Of a stretch of DNA of 64,000 bases, positions 25,411-34,432 are shown piece by piece (within the stretch, counting starts at the first letter, position 1; every line of letters begins with the position of its first letter). The translations under genes were made by a program, and so were the position numbers. The notes under the pieces were generated by a model. That model worked only from the letters and a program-made list of their open reading frames with translations, ran no database searches and was not told where the DNA came from. Source of the stretch: Nocardia beijingensis NBRC 16342 (GTDB lineage: Bacteria > Actinomycetota > Actinomycetes > Mycobacteriales > Mycobacteriaceae). The stretch is from NCBI RefSeq assembly GCF_001612785.1, contig NZ_BDBC01000002.1, forward strand, positions 51,536 through 115,535, written 5' to 3'.

Positions 25411-26832
25411 GTGAGCATCGTCCCCAATGTCCTCGCCACCCGTTACGCCAGCCCGGAGCTGGTGCACCTGTGGTCGCCGGAGCACAAGGTGGTACTGGAG
25501 CGGCGGCTGTGGCTGGAGGTGCTGCGGGCGCAGGCGGAACTCGGCGTCGAGGTGCCGGAGGGGGTCATCGCCGACTACGAGCGCGTGCTCGACGAGGTGG
25601 ACCTGTCCGCCATCGCTGAACGCGAGCGGGTGACCCGGCACGATGTGAAGGCGCGCATCGAGGAGTTCAACGCGCTGGCCGGGCACGAGCACGTGCACAA
25701 GGGCATGACCAGCCGCGACCTCACCGAGAACGTGGAGCAGCTACAGATCCGGCTCTCGCTCGAGCACGTGCACGTGCACGGCGTCGCGATCGCGGCGCGA
25801 CTGGCCGAGCGCGCCGCCGAGTACCAGGCGCTGGTGATGGCAGGCCGCTCGCACAATGTCGCGGCGCAGGCCACCACGCTCGGCAAGCGGTTCGCCTCCG
25901 CGGCCGACGAACTGCTGATCGCGCTCGCCCGGCTGCGGGAACTGATCGACCGCTATCCGCTGCGCGGGATCAAGGGCCCGATGGGCACCGCGCAGGACAT
26001 GCTCGACCTGCTCGGCGGCGACCCGGCCAAGCTCGCCCGGCTGGAGCAGCAGGTGGCCCGGCATCTCGGTTTCGCGACCGTGCTCACCAGCGTGGGCCAG
26101 GTCTACCCGCGCTCGCTGGATCACGATGTGCTGTCCACGCTGGTGCAGGTGGGCGCTGGTCCGTCCTCGTTCGCGCACACCATCCGGCTGATGGCCGGGC
26201 ACGAGCTGGTCACCGAGGGCTTCCAGCCCGGTCAGGTGGGCAGCTCGGCGATGCCGCACAAGATGAACACCCGCTCCTGCGAACGCGTCAACGGCTTGCA
26301 GGTGGTGCTGCGCGGTTACGCCTCGATGGCGGCCGAGCTGGCGGGTGCGCAGTGGAACGAGGGCGACGTGTTCTGCTCGGTGGTCCGCCGCGTCGCGCTG
26401 CCGGACGCGTTCTTCGCCATCGACGGGATGATGGAGACCTTCCTCACCGTGCTGGCCGAGTTCGGCGCCTACCCGGCGGTGATCGCCCGGGAACTGGACC
26501 GGTACCTGCCGTTCCTCGCCACCACCCGCATCCTGATGGCGGCCGTCCGTACCGGTGTGGGCCGCGAAACCGCGCACGAGGTGATCAAGGAACACTCCGT
26601 CGCGGTCGCCCTCGCCATGCGTGAGCAGGGACGCGAACCCGACTTGCTGGACCGCCTCGCCGCCGACCCTCGGCTTCCCCTCGACCGCCCCGCCCTCGAC
26701 ACGGCGCTGTCGGACAAGTCCGCCTTCGTCGGCGCGGCCGAGTCCCAGGTCGCCGACGTCATCGGCCAGGTGCAGAAACTCGTCGACCGCTACCCGGACG
26801 CGGCCAGGTATTCACCGTCGCCGATCCTGTAG
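25411..26832 (+). CDS. purB: Adenylosuccinate lyase
   Basis: 473 residues. Cleaves succinylo-AICAR and adenylosuccinate to release fumarate in purine synthesis. Superfamily signature loop VGSSAMPHKMNTRSCE, GRSHNVAAQATTLGKRF and GHEHVHKGMTSRDLTENVEQ are all present. GTG start six bases after the TetR stop. Confidence 0.97.
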   Translation: MSIVPNVLATRYASPELVHLWSPEHKVVLERRLWLEVLRAQAELGVEVPEGVIADYERVLDEVDLSAIAERERVTRHDVKARIEEFNALAGHEHVHKGMTSRDLTENVEQLQIRLSLEHVHVHGVAIAARLAERAAEYQALVMAGRSHNVAAQATTLGKRFASAADELLIALARLRELIDRYPLRGIKGPMGTAQDMLDLLGGDPAKLARLEQQVARHLGFATVLTSVGQVYPRSLDHDVLSTLVQVGAGPSSFAHTIRLMAGHELVTEGFQPGQVGSSAMPHKMNTRSCERVNGLQVVLRGYASMAAELAGAQWNEGDVFCSVVRRVALPDAFFAIDGMMETFLTVLAEFGAYPAVIARELDRYLPFLATTRILMAAVRTGVGRETAHEVIKEHSVAVALAMREQGREPDLLDRLAADPRLPLDRPALDTALSDKSAFVGAAESQVADVIGQVQKLVDRYPDAARYSPSPIL

Positions 26833-26896
26833 CGGGACTGCGCCTTTCGCGGCGAAATCGTTCGTCGGCTCGACTAGTGGCCGGTATCGTCCCCCG

Positions 26897-27433
26897 GTGC
26901 CCATTCACGCCTTCGTGGACGAGTCGATTCGCCGCGACCGCTACATACTGTGCGCTGCCCTCGTGCCCGCCCAGCTGCTCGAGCACGCACGAGCGGTGGT
27001 CCGCGGTCTGTGTATGCCCGGCCAGCGCCGGTGGCATTTCGCGAAGGAGCCGGACCAACGACGTCGGCAAATTCTCGCCACGATGGCCCGATGTGAAGGC
27101 GTGCGCGTCGCGGTCTTCGTCGGGAAAGGCGCTGAGGTGCGCGTTCGCGACGAATGTATGGCTCGATTGGTCACCTATCTGGTGGATCTGAAGGCTGAGC
27201 GGTTGGTTATCGAATCTCGCGAGAGCCTGGACCATCGCGATCGCAATTGCATCGCCGCAGCGCTTCGTAAGGCTTCGGCGGAACTGCCGTACCTGCATCT
27301 GCCGCCGCATACTGAGCCGGGACTATGGTGGCCTGACGCCGTGGCCTGGGCGTTCGGCGCCGGTGGGGTTTGGCGGCCACTGGTGGCTTCCTTGGTTGTA
27401 GACGTCATCGATGTCGACAACCACTCCAGATAG
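26897..27433 (+). CDS. Hypothetical protein, DUF3800-like
   Basis: 178 residues beginning PIHAFVDESIRRDRYILCAAL and ending VVDVIDVDNHSR. An early Asp-Glu-Ser and a late Asp pair resemble the RNase-H-like arrangement of DUF3800 proteins, but I assign this only tentatively. The WHFAKEPDQRRRQILATM segment would suit that family. GTG start, no good ribosome site seen. Less uniform codon use than the purB gene before it. DUF3800 proteins are often found in variable regions. Confidence 0.6.
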   Translation: MPIHAFVDESIRRDRYILCAALVPAQLLEHARAVVRGLCMPGQRRWHFAKEPDQRRRQILATMARCEGVRVAVFVGKGAEVRVRDECMARLVTYLVDLKAERLVIESRESLDHRDRNCIAAALRKASAELPYLHLPPHTEPGLWWPDAVAWAFGAGGVWRPLVASLVVDVIDVDNHSR

Positions 27434-27584
27434 CGCGAAACCCGACTGCTCACCGTCCGGAGAGGAGCCGGGCCCACTTCCCCCAGCTACTGCCAGGAGC
27501 TGATTCGATGGTACCGCACCCGTGATGTCCGGGCTATCCATTACCCGGCATCGCCGCGACCGGTGACCGCATAGGCTGCCGGTC

Positions 27585-28007
27585 GTGAATCCCTACACGA
27601 TTTTCGCCGATATCGTTGCCGGGCGGGCGCCGTCGAGCAAGGTCTACGAGGATGACGACGTTCTGGCGTTCATGGATATCCGGCCGATGACGCCGGGGCA
27701 TCTGCTGGTGGTGCCGAAGGTGGCGGCGCGCAGTCTGGCGGAGCTCGATCCGGAGGTCGGGGGGAAGTTGTTCCAGGTGGGGCAGCGGCTTGCGGCGGCG
27801 TTGCGGACCAGTGAGGTGGGCTGCGACGGGGTGAATTTCTTTCTGGCGGACGGGGTTACCGCCGGGCAAGAGGTCTTCCACGTGCACCTGCACGTCATCC
27901 CGCGTACGCCGGGCGACGGGTTCGGTTTGCGCGGCCGCCCGACCAGTCCGCGGCGAGAGGATCTGGACTACCTCGCCGCCTCGATCCGGGGCGCGCTGGG
28001 CGGCTGA
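27585..28007 (+). CDS. HIT family protein
   Basis: 140-residue histidine-triad protein of the HinT type: IFADIVAGRAPSSKVYEDDDVLAFMDIRP, TPGHLLVVPK, and triad VFHVHLHVIPR. Probably a nucleoside phosphoramidase or ADP-ribose-type hydrolase. GTG start. Distinct from the other HIT protein at 20075. A strong hairpin follows at 28063. Confidence 0.93.
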   Translation: MNPYTIFADIVAGRAPSSKVYEDDDVLAFMDIRPMTPGHLLVVPKVAARSLAELDPEVGGKLFQVGQRLAAALRTSEVGCDGVNFFLADGVTAGQEVFHVHLHVIPRTPGDGFGLRGRPTSPRREDLDYLAASIRGALGG

Positions 28008-28062
28008 GCGCTGTTCGGTCGCGCCAGCCGTCGGCGCCCATCGCGGACCAGGGCTCCCGCGA

Positions 28063-28092
28063 ACGCTCGGCTGCGGTGCCACAGCCGAGCGT
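28063..28092. terminator. 11-bp stem between convergent HIT and ene-reductase genes
   Basis: ACGCTCGGCTG pairs with CAGCCGAGCGT over an eight-base loop, 55 bases after the HIT stop and about 115 bases from the ene-reductase stop. Likely a shared terminator; the rest of the 200-base gap shows no gene. Confidence 0.6.
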
Positions 28093-28207
28093 CGCCGGAA
28101 GCCGGCCAGCCGTGTGGACCGCTCCCATCCGTGCGGCGAAGGAGCCGCTTGGTTCGCTCGGTAGTTACGAGCGGGCCTCTCGGGTACTCGCGGGACGTAG
28201 CGACGAG

Positions 28208-29296
28208 TCAGTCGCCCACCAGTTGGGCCGCCGTCCAGTTCGGGTAGTCGCTGTACCCCTCGGCAGTGCGGCCGTACAGGAACTCCTCGCGAATGGGAGC
28301 CAGGGGCAGGTCGTATCGGATCCGGTGCACCAGATCGGGATTGGCGATGAACGACCTGCCGAACGAGACCAAGTCGGCGTGTCCGGCGCGCAGCGCAGCT
28401 TCGGCGCCCGCCGCCGTGGTCGGCTCGCGGTTCTCGCCGATGTTCGCGATGAGTGTGCCGTGCCAGCGCGGCCGCAGGTCGGCGAGTGCGGGGTAGCGAT
28501 CGTTGTCGGTGAGGTGCAGGTAGGCGAGGTCGCGCGCGTCGAGTTCGGCGACGAGTGCGCGGTAGAGCGGGGCCGGGTCGGCTTCGTACATGTTGAACTG
28601 GGGATTGCCGGGCGAGAGCCGGATGGCGGTGCGGTGCGCGCCGATCGCCTCGGTCACCGCGTCCACCACCGCGAGGGGCAGCCGCATGCGGTTGACGATC
28701 GAACCGCCGTACTCGTCGTCGCGCAGGTTGGTGTTGTCGGCCAGGAATTGATGCGGCAGATAGCTGTTGGCGGCGTGGATCTCGACTCCGTCGAAGCCCG
28801 CCGCCACGGCATTGCGCGCGGCGGCCGCGTAGTGCCCGATCGCGGCCTCGATGCCGGCGCGATCGAGTGCGGCGGGCGTGATCGGATCGGCCTTGCCACC
28901 GTCGATCAGGTGCACGCGGTCGTCGTCGAGCACCGCCGACGGTCCGGCGGGCCAGGACCCGTCGATCCGGGCGAGCGGGTGACCCTTGCGTCCGCCGTGC
29001 ATGAGTTGCGCGAAGATGCGTCCGCCGCGCGCGTGCACCGCCTCGGTGACCCGGCGCCACGCCGCGACGTGCGCCTGCGTCTGCAATCCCGGCACCCACG
29101 CTTCGCTCTGGCCGGTCGAATGCGGCCAGATGCCCTCGGTGATGATCAGTCCCGCGGTCGCGCGCTGTGCGTAGTAGTCGGCGACATCGCTGGTCGGAGA
29201 GCCGTCGGGCAGCGAGCGCAGCCGGGTCATCGGGGACATGACGATCCGGTTGGGCAGGTCGAGCTTGTGGTTGCGGTATTCGGTCAACAGCAGCAT
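28208..29296 (-). CDS. Old yellow enzyme-type alkene reductase
   Basis: 362-residue FMN-dependent NAD(P)H ene-reductase. N-terminal NRIVMSPMTRLRS binds FMN, FAQLMHGGRKGHP follows, and the substrate-binding His-Asn pair is in GVEIHAANSYLPHQFL; SFGRSFIANPDLVHRI carries the FMN-phosphate site. It reduces electrophilic alkenes such as quinones, enals or nitroesters. It is transcribed divergently from a MerR gene from a promoter with MerR-type geometry, suggesting induction by the electrophiles it detoxifies. Confidence 0.93.
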   Translation of the reverse strand: MLLLTEYRNHKLDLPNRIVMSPMTRLRSLPDGSPTSDVADYYAQRATAGLIITEGIWPHSTGQSEAWVPGLQTQAHVAAWRRVTEAVHARGGRIFAQLMHGGRKGHPLARIDGSWPAGPSAVLDDDRVHLIDGGKADPITPAALDRAGIEAAIGHYAAAARNAVAAGFDGVEIHAANSYLPHQFLADNTNLRDDEYGGSIVNRMRLPLAVVDAVTEAIGAHRTAIRLSPGNPQFNMYEADPAPLYRALVAELDARDLAYLHLTDNDRYPALADLRPRWHGTLIANIGENREPTTAAGAEAALRAGHADLVSFGRSFIANPDLVHRIRYDLPLAPIREEFLYGRTAEGYSDYPNWTAAQLVGD

Positions 29297-29302
29297 GGCT
29301 GT

Positions 29303-29333
29303 ACCGTAAAACCTGACATTGATGTTAGGTCAA
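29303..29333 (-). promoter_or_regulatory. MerR-type promoter and operator for the ene-reductase gene
   Basis: On the minus strand a -35 box TTGACC (29328-29333) and a -10 box TACGGT (29303-29308) are separated by 19 bases, the over-long spacer characteristic of MerR-activated promoters. Between and overlapping them is the palindrome ACCTGACATTGATGTTAGGT (29311-29330), 8 of 9 pairs matching. The predicted start lies at or next to the ATG at 29296, so the message may be leaderless. Confidence 0.8.
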
Positions 29334-29342
29334 GGGGCGAAG

Positions 29343-29714
29343 ATGCGGATCGGTGAACTGGCCGAGCGGACCGGCGTGAGCGTCCGGTCGCTGCGGTATT
29401 ACGAGACCAAGGGCCTGCTGAGCTCGCAGCGGTCCTCCGGCGGGCAGCGCGAGTACGCGGAGGCGGCGGTCGACCGGGTCCGGCGCATCCAGGAGATGTT
29501 CGCCGCGGGCCTGCACAGCGACACGATCGGTGAACTGCTGCCCTGCATCCACGACGTCGACGGCACGCCCAACGCCATGGCCACGCCGTTCCTGGTGGAG
29601 AAGCTCACCGAGGAACGGGCCAGGATCGATCAGGCGATGCGCGATCTGCGCCGGACCGGTGAGGTGCTCGACGGCATCATCCGCGCGGCGGGCGGCGAGG
29701 CGGCCGAACAGTAG
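29343..29714 (+). CDS. MerR family transcriptional regulator
   Basis: 123 residues: winged-helix DNA-binding region (MRIGELAERTGVSVRSLRYYETKGLL, QREYAEAAVDRV), then a dimer coiled coil. Only one Cys (LPCIHD) is present, so a metal-site pair is absent and a redox or organic ligand is more likely. ATG at 29343 begins the conserved domain. It is divergent from the ene-reductase and lies ten bases before the oligopeptidase B gene, possibly co-transcribed with it. Confidence 0.92.
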   Translation: MRIGELAERTGVSVRSLRYYETKGLLSSQRSSGGQREYAEAAVDRVRRIQEMFAAGLHSDTIGELLPCIHDVDGTPNAMATPFLVEKLTEERARIDQAMRDLRRTGEVLDGIIRAAGGEAAEQ

Positions 29715-29724
29715 GGTGGACGCC

Positions 29725-31893
29725 ATGGCTCTCGACAGCGGAACGATCTCCGAACCCGGTAGCGGCGCGGTGGCGCCGCCGGTCGCCAAGCAGGTGCCCA
29801 CCGAGCGGGTGCACCACGGCGACGTGTTCGTCGACGAGTACGAGTGGCTGCGGGACAAGGACAACCCCGACGTCATCGCCTACCTCGAGGCGGAGAACGC
29901 CTACACCGAGGCGCAGACCGCGCATCTGAGCACGTTGCGCGAGACCATCTTCGACGAGATCAAGGCGCGCACGCAGGAGACCGACCTGTCGGTGCCGACA
30001 CGGCTGGGCGACTACTGGTACTACTCGCGCAGCTTCGAGGGCAAGCAGTACGGCGTGCACTGCCGGTGCCCGATCGCCGCCGAGGCCGAAGGCATCGACG
30101 CGTGGACGCCGCCGCAGCTGGACGCCGAGACCGAGGTTCCCGGCGAAGAGGTGCTGCTCGACAGCAACGAGCTGGCCGAGGGACACGACTTCTTCGCGCT
30201 CGGCGCGTTCTCGATCAGCCATGACGGCACGCTGCTGGCCTACTCGGTGGACAACGTCGGCGACGAGCGCTACGTGCTGCGCTTCAAGGATCTGCGCACC
30301 GGCGAACTGCTCGGCGACGAGATCGCGGGCACCGCTCCCGGCGCGACCTGGTCGCTGGACGGTAGCCATGTCTTCTATCAGACCGTGGACGAGTCGTGGC
30401 GGCCCGACACGGTGTGGCGGCACCGGCTCGGCAGCACCGATCCCGACGTCAAGGTGTTCCACGAGCCCGACGAGCGCTATTGGGTGAGCATCGGCGCGAC
30501 CCGCTCGGAGAAGTACCTGATGATCTGGGTCGGCTCCAAGATCACCAGCGAGGGCTGGGTGCTCGAGTCCGACGATCCGGAGGGCGAGTTCCGCGTGCTG
30601 CTGCCGCGCCGCGAGGGCGTCGAGTACTCCGCCGAGCACGCGGTGATCGGCGGGCAGGACCGGTTCCTGATCCTGCACAACGACGTGGTCGACGGGGTCA
30701 AGGCGGAGAACTTCGTGCTCGCCGAGGCGCCGGTGGACGACCCGTCGAACCTCACGCAGCTGATCGCCCATCGCGAGGACGTGCGGCTGGAGGACATCGA
30801 CGCGTTCCGAGATCACTTGGTGCTCAGCTACCGGCGCGAGGCGCTCACCCGGATCGCGGTGTGGCCGCTGACCGACTCCGGTTACGGTGAGCGGCGCGAA
30901 CTGGAGTTCGATCTGGAACTCTTCGCGGTCGGCACCGGCTCCAACCCGGAGTGGGCCCAGCCGACTCTGCGCATCGGACTGACCTCCTTCATCACCCCGA
31001 TGCAGGTGTTCGACTACGTTCCCGCCACCGGTGAACTGCTGCTGCGCAAGGAACAGCCGGTGCTCGGCGGTTACGACGCCGACGAGTACGAGCAGCACCG
31101 GGATTGGGCCGTGGCCGAGGACGGCACCCGCATCCCGATCTCGCTCGTACGGAAGAAGACGACCGCCGACGGGCCGAAGCCGCTGCTGCTGTACGGCTAC
31201 GGCTCCTACGAGGCGAGTATCGACCCGTCGTTCTCGGTTGCCCGATTGTCGCTGCTGGATCGCGGCATGGTCTTCGCCGTCGCGCACGTGCGCGGCGGCG
31301 GCGAGATGGGCAGGCTCTGGTACGAGCACGGCAAGACGCTCACCAAGAAGAACACCTTCACCGACTTCGTCACCGCCGCACGGCATCTGATCGACACCGG
31401 GGTCACCGCCCCGGACCGGATGGTCGCCGACGGCGGCAGCGCGGGCGGCCTGCTGGTCGGTGCGGTGGCGAACCTGGCACCCGAGCTGTTCACGGGCATT
31501 CTGGCGAACGTCCCATTCGTCGATCCGCTCACCTCGATCCTCGACCCGTCGCTCCCGCTCACCGTGATCGAGTGGGACGAATGGGGCAACCCGCTGGCCG
31601 ACAAGGACGTCTACGCGTACATGAAGTCCTACTCGCCGTACGAGAACGTCGAGGCGAAGGACTATCCGGCGATCCTGGCCATCACCAGCCTGAACGACAC
31701 CCGCGTGCTCTACGTCGAGCCGGCGAAGTGGATCGCCAAGCTGCGCGCCACCGCGACCGGCGACGCGCCGCTGCTGCTGAAGACGGAGATGAGCGCGGGC
31801 CACGGCGGGGTCAGCGGCCGCTACGAGAAGTGGCGGGAAGTGGCCTTCGAGCACGCCTGGGTGCTGGACACGGTCGGTCTCGCCGACGCGTGA
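29725..31893 (+). CDS. ptrB: Oligopeptidase B (prolyl oligopeptidase family S9)
   Basis: 722-residue cytosolic serine peptidase cleaving short peptides after basic residues. The N-terminal beta-propeller occupies about residues 10-430; the catalytic domain has GYGSYEASIDP, VRGGGEMGRLWYEHGK, the nucleophile in ADGGSAGGLLVGA, Asp in LNDTRVLY and His in SAGHGGVSGRY. ATG chosen over a GTG three codons upstream. In M. tuberculosis the gene is split (ptrBa/ptrBb); here it is intact. Confidence 0.95.
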   Translation: MALDSGTISEPGSGAVAPPVAKQVPTERVHHGDVFVDEYEWLRDKDNPDVIAYLEAENAYTEAQTAHLSTLRETIFDEIKARTQETDLSVPTRLGDYWYYSRSFEGKQYGVHCRCPIAAEAEGIDAWTPPQLDAETEVPGEEVLLDSNELAEGHDFFALGAFSISHDGTLLAYSVDNVGDERYVLRFKDLRTGELLGDEIAGTAPGATWSLDGSHVFYQTVDESWRPDTVWRHRLGSTDPDVKVFHEPDERYWVSIGATRSEKYLMIWVGSKITSEGWVLESDDPEGEFRVLLPRREGVEYSAEHAVIGGQDRFLILHNDVVDGVKAENFVLAEAPVDDPSNLTQLIAHREDVRLEDIDAFRDHLVLSYRREALTRIAVWPLTDSGYGERRELEFDLELFAVGTGSNPEWAQPTLRIGLTSFITPMQVFDYVPATGELLLRKEQPVLGGYDADEYEQHRDWAVAEDGTRIPISLVRKKTTADGPKPLLLYGYGSYEASIDPSFSVARLSLLDRGMVFAVAHVRGGGEMGRLWYEHGKTLTKKNTFTDFVTAARHLIDTGVTAPDRMVADGGSAGGLLVGAVANLAPELFTGILANVPFVDPLTSILDPSLPLTVIEWDEWGNPLADKDVYAYMKSYSPYENVEAKDYPAILAITSLNDTRVLYVEPAKWIAKLRATATGDAPLLLKTEMSAGHGGVSGRYEKWREVAFEHAWVLDTVGLADA

Positions 31894-32026
31894 CGCGTCG
31901 GCGCGCCGCTGGTGGCGGCGGCGCGCCGAGCGCGGGGCGGCCGCTCGACGCAGGTGTGGCGGAGTGTTCGCCACCTCGTCATACACTCTGCACATCACGG
32001 ACACGTCCGGCTGGCACCGTGGGGTC

Positions 32027-32728
32027 ATGAACGCTGAGCTGATCGTGTCGATTTCCGGGATCAGGGACACCACCCGGGACATGGCGATCGAATTCGCCGA
32101 AGAGATGGATCGGCGCGGCGTGCCGCTCTCGCTGCTGGTCGCGCCGCGGTTGAAGGGCAAATACCGGCTGCTCGAGGACCCGGCCACGCAGGCTTGGCTG
32201 CGCGGCAGGCGCGCCCGCGGCGACGCCATCGTGTTGCACGGCTACGACCAAGCGGCCACCAAGCGACGGCGCGCCGAGTTCGCCACGCTGCCGGGACACG
32301 AGGCACGGCTGCGGCTGACCGCCGCCGACCGGGTGCTGGAACAGGCCGACCTGCGCACCCGGCTGTTCGCGGCCCCGCGCTGGGATGCCTCGGCGGGGGC
32401 GCTGGACGCGCTGCCGACGGCCGGTTTCCGGCTGGCGCTCGGCCTCACCTCGATCATCGACCTGGAGCGCAACACGGCGCAGAAGGCCAGGGTGTACGGC
32501 ATCGGCGAAGGTTTCCGCGCGGAACCCTGGTGGTGCCGCGCCCTGGTGATGGGCGCGGCGCGCACCGCCCGCCGCGGCGGCGTGCTGCGGCTGGCCGTGT
32601 CGGCCGCCCAGCTGGGGCGGCCAGGCCCGCGTCAAGCCATGCTCGACGCCGTCGACCTCGCGCTGTTCCACGGCGCGACCGGCGCCACCTACCGGTGGGA
32701 GCCCTTCCAGGCGGCTCGGGCCGCATGA
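32027..32728 (+). CDS. DUF2334 / polysaccharide-deacetylase-like protein
   Basis: 233 residues. VSISGIRDTTRDMAIEFAEEMDRRGVPLSLLVAP and DAIVLHGYDQ follow the NodB-like barrel of DUF2334 proteins, in which an Asp and His bind metal; FAAPRWDAS matches a later strand. No signal peptide. True deacetylase activity is uncertain because not all NodB motifs are evident. Located after ptrB, with 133 bases between. Confidence 0.7.
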   Translation: MNAELIVSISGIRDTTRDMAIEFAEEMDRRGVPLSLLVAPRLKGKYRLLEDPATQAWLRGRRARGDAIVLHGYDQAATKRRRAEFATLPGHEARLRLTAADRVLEQADLRTRLFAAPRWDASAGALDALPTAGFRLALGLTSIIDLERNTAQKARVYGIGEGFRAEPWWCRALVMGAARTARRGGVLRLAVSAAQLGRPGPRQAMLDAVDLALFHGATGATYRWEPFQAARAA

Positions 32729-32801
32729 CTGACGCCGCGGGCGGGGGCGGGTCGGCTCCGTCGCCCGCGGCCGGTCGGGACCGCTCGCGCGCGCCCGATC
32801 G

Positions 32802-32840
32802 GCGCCGCCGCCCGCGAATGGCGTAGCCGGGCGGCGGCGC
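32802..32840. terminator. 13-bp GC stem between DUF2334 and gadB
   Basis: GCGCCGCCGCCCG (32802-32814) pairs exactly with CGGGCGGCGGCGC (32828-32840) over a 13-base loop between two convergent genes. Likely bidirectional terminator without T tract. Confidence 0.6.
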
Positions 32841-32848
32841 TGTCACGA

Positions 32849-34240
32849 TCAGGACGCGGCGATCGTCGTGTCCGCCACGGCGGGCTCCGCGTCGTGGGTG
32901 AAACCCCCCGCCTCCGCACGGGTGAGCGAGGTGGCGAACGGCCGTTGTCGCAGCTGGGTCATGCAGCGGTCGAGATCGGCGAGCAGCAGGTCGGCCATAT
33001 CGATGGTGAAGCCGTGGCGCAGCACCGCCCGCATCACCGTCTCGTCGTCCCGGTCGGCGGGCAGCGGGTAGGCGGCGATCAGCCAGCCTCGGGAGCGCAG
33101 CCGGTCGGACAGGTCGTAGAGGTTGAAGCCGGGATCGCCGGTCAGCCGCCAGCACACGGCCGTGATGCCGCGCTGCGGATCGCCGTCGTGGATCAGCTCG
33201 AAGACCCCGAGCCCGCGCAGGCCCGCGGCCAAGTGCTGCGCCGCGCGGTAGATCGCGGACTGCACCCGGGCGTAACCGGTGCGTCCCAGCCGGATGAACT
33301 GGTAGTACTGCGTGATCGCCTGCCCGCCGGGGCGGGAGAAATTGAGGTTGAAGGTGGCCATGCTGCCACCGAGGTAGTCGACGTCGAAGATCAGCTCCCG
33401 CGGCAGGTCGGCCGCTTCGCGCCAGATCGCCCAGCCCGCGCCGAGCGGGGCCAGCCCGGTCTTGTGGCCGGAGGCGTTGATCGACTTCACCCTGGGCAGC
33501 CGGAAATCCCAGACCAGATCCGGTGCGGCGAACGGAGCGAGGAAGCCGCCGCTGGCCGCGTCGACGTGGATGGGGATGTCCAGGCCTTTGTCCCGCTGCA
33601 ACGCGTCGAGCGCGGCGCTGATCCCGGTGACGTCCTCGAACAAACCGGTGTAGGTCTGGCCGAAGGTCGGCACGACCATCATGGTGTTCGCGTCGCAATA
33701 TTCCGCGAGGTCGTCGGGGTGCATGGTGAGCCGGTCGCCGCGCAGCGGAATCTGGCGGATTTCGACATCGAAATAGCGTGCGAACTTCTCCCAACACACC
33801 TGGACGGGCCCACAGACGAAATTGGGCGTCCCGGTGCCGCCGCGCTTGCGCCAGCGGAATTTCGCCGCCAAGCCGCCGAGCATGGCCGCCTCGCTGGACC
33901 CGATGGTCGAGGTGCCGTGCGTGGCGGCCGGGTCCGGCGCGTGCCACAGATCGGCGACCATCCGGACGGCCCTGCGCTCCAATTCGGCGGTCTGCGGGTA
34001 CTCGTCCTTGTCGACGATGTTCTTGTCCAGGCACTCGGACATCAGCCTGCGCGCCTGGTCGTCCACCCAAGTGGTGCAGAACGTGGCCAGGTTCATCCTG
34101 GAGACGCCGTCGAGCATCAGTTCGTCGTGCACGATTTCGTAGGCGACCTGCGGGAACATCTCGTGCGGTGGAAATCCGGCCCGCGGCGCGGACCGGCTGA
34201 GCCCCGGCAGGGCGAACAGGTCATCGGCTGCTTCGGACAT
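32849..34240 (-). CDS. gadB: Glutamate decarboxylase
   Basis: 463-residue PLP enzyme converting glutamate to GABA and consuming a proton, hence a role in acid resistance or GABA shunt. Visible: FCTTWVDDQARRLM, GTSTIGSSEAAMLGGLAAK, HVDAASGGFLAPF and the PLP Lys in SINASGHKTGLAPLGAGW. ATG at 34240 starts the conserved MSEAADDLFALPG segment; an earlier Met at 34330 adds 30 unconserved residues. No antiporter gene beside it. Divergent from the M20 peptidase with a 190-base gap. Confidence 0.95.
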   Translation of the reverse strand: MSEAADDLFALPGLSRSAPRAGFPPHEMFPQVAYEIVHDELMLDGVSRMNLATFCTTWVDDQARRLMSECLDKNIVDKDEYPQTAELERRAVRMVADLWHAPDPAATHGTSTIGSSEAAMLGGLAAKFRWRKRGGTGTPNFVCGPVQVCWEKFARYFDVEIRQIPLRGDRLTMHPDDLAEYCDANTMMVVPTFGQTYTGLFEDVTGISAALDALQRDKGLDIPIHVDAASGGFLAPFAAPDLVWDFRLPRVKSINASGHKTGLAPLGAGWAIWREAADLPRELIFDVDYLGGSMATFNLNFSRPGGQAITQYYQFIRLGRTGYARVQSAIYRAAQHLAAGLRGLGVFELIHDGDPQRGITAVCWRLTGDPGFNLYDLSDRLRSRGWLIAAYPLPADRDDETVMRAVLRHGFTIDMADLLLADLDRCMTQLRQRPFATSLTRAEAGGFTHDAEPAVADTTIAAS

Positions 34241-34432
34241 GTCAACGGCCTCCCGGTTCGACGGTGTGCGGGCGTGCCTGCCGAGAATGCCGGTAGTTTG
34301 CCGACGCCCTCGACGCTCAGCTTGGCACACCCTTCACGCCATCGGCCGCACTTCGCGCTTCCGGCGCGGACCGCGTGAACACCCCGCCCGCGGTGCGGAC
34401 TTCGCCCCGACGGCGGGGGATAGGGTTGTGGC

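Noticed and set aside
29677..32229. 850-codon minus-strand frame opposite ptrB
   Set aside because: Antisense of an intact S9 peptidase; no recognisable domain.
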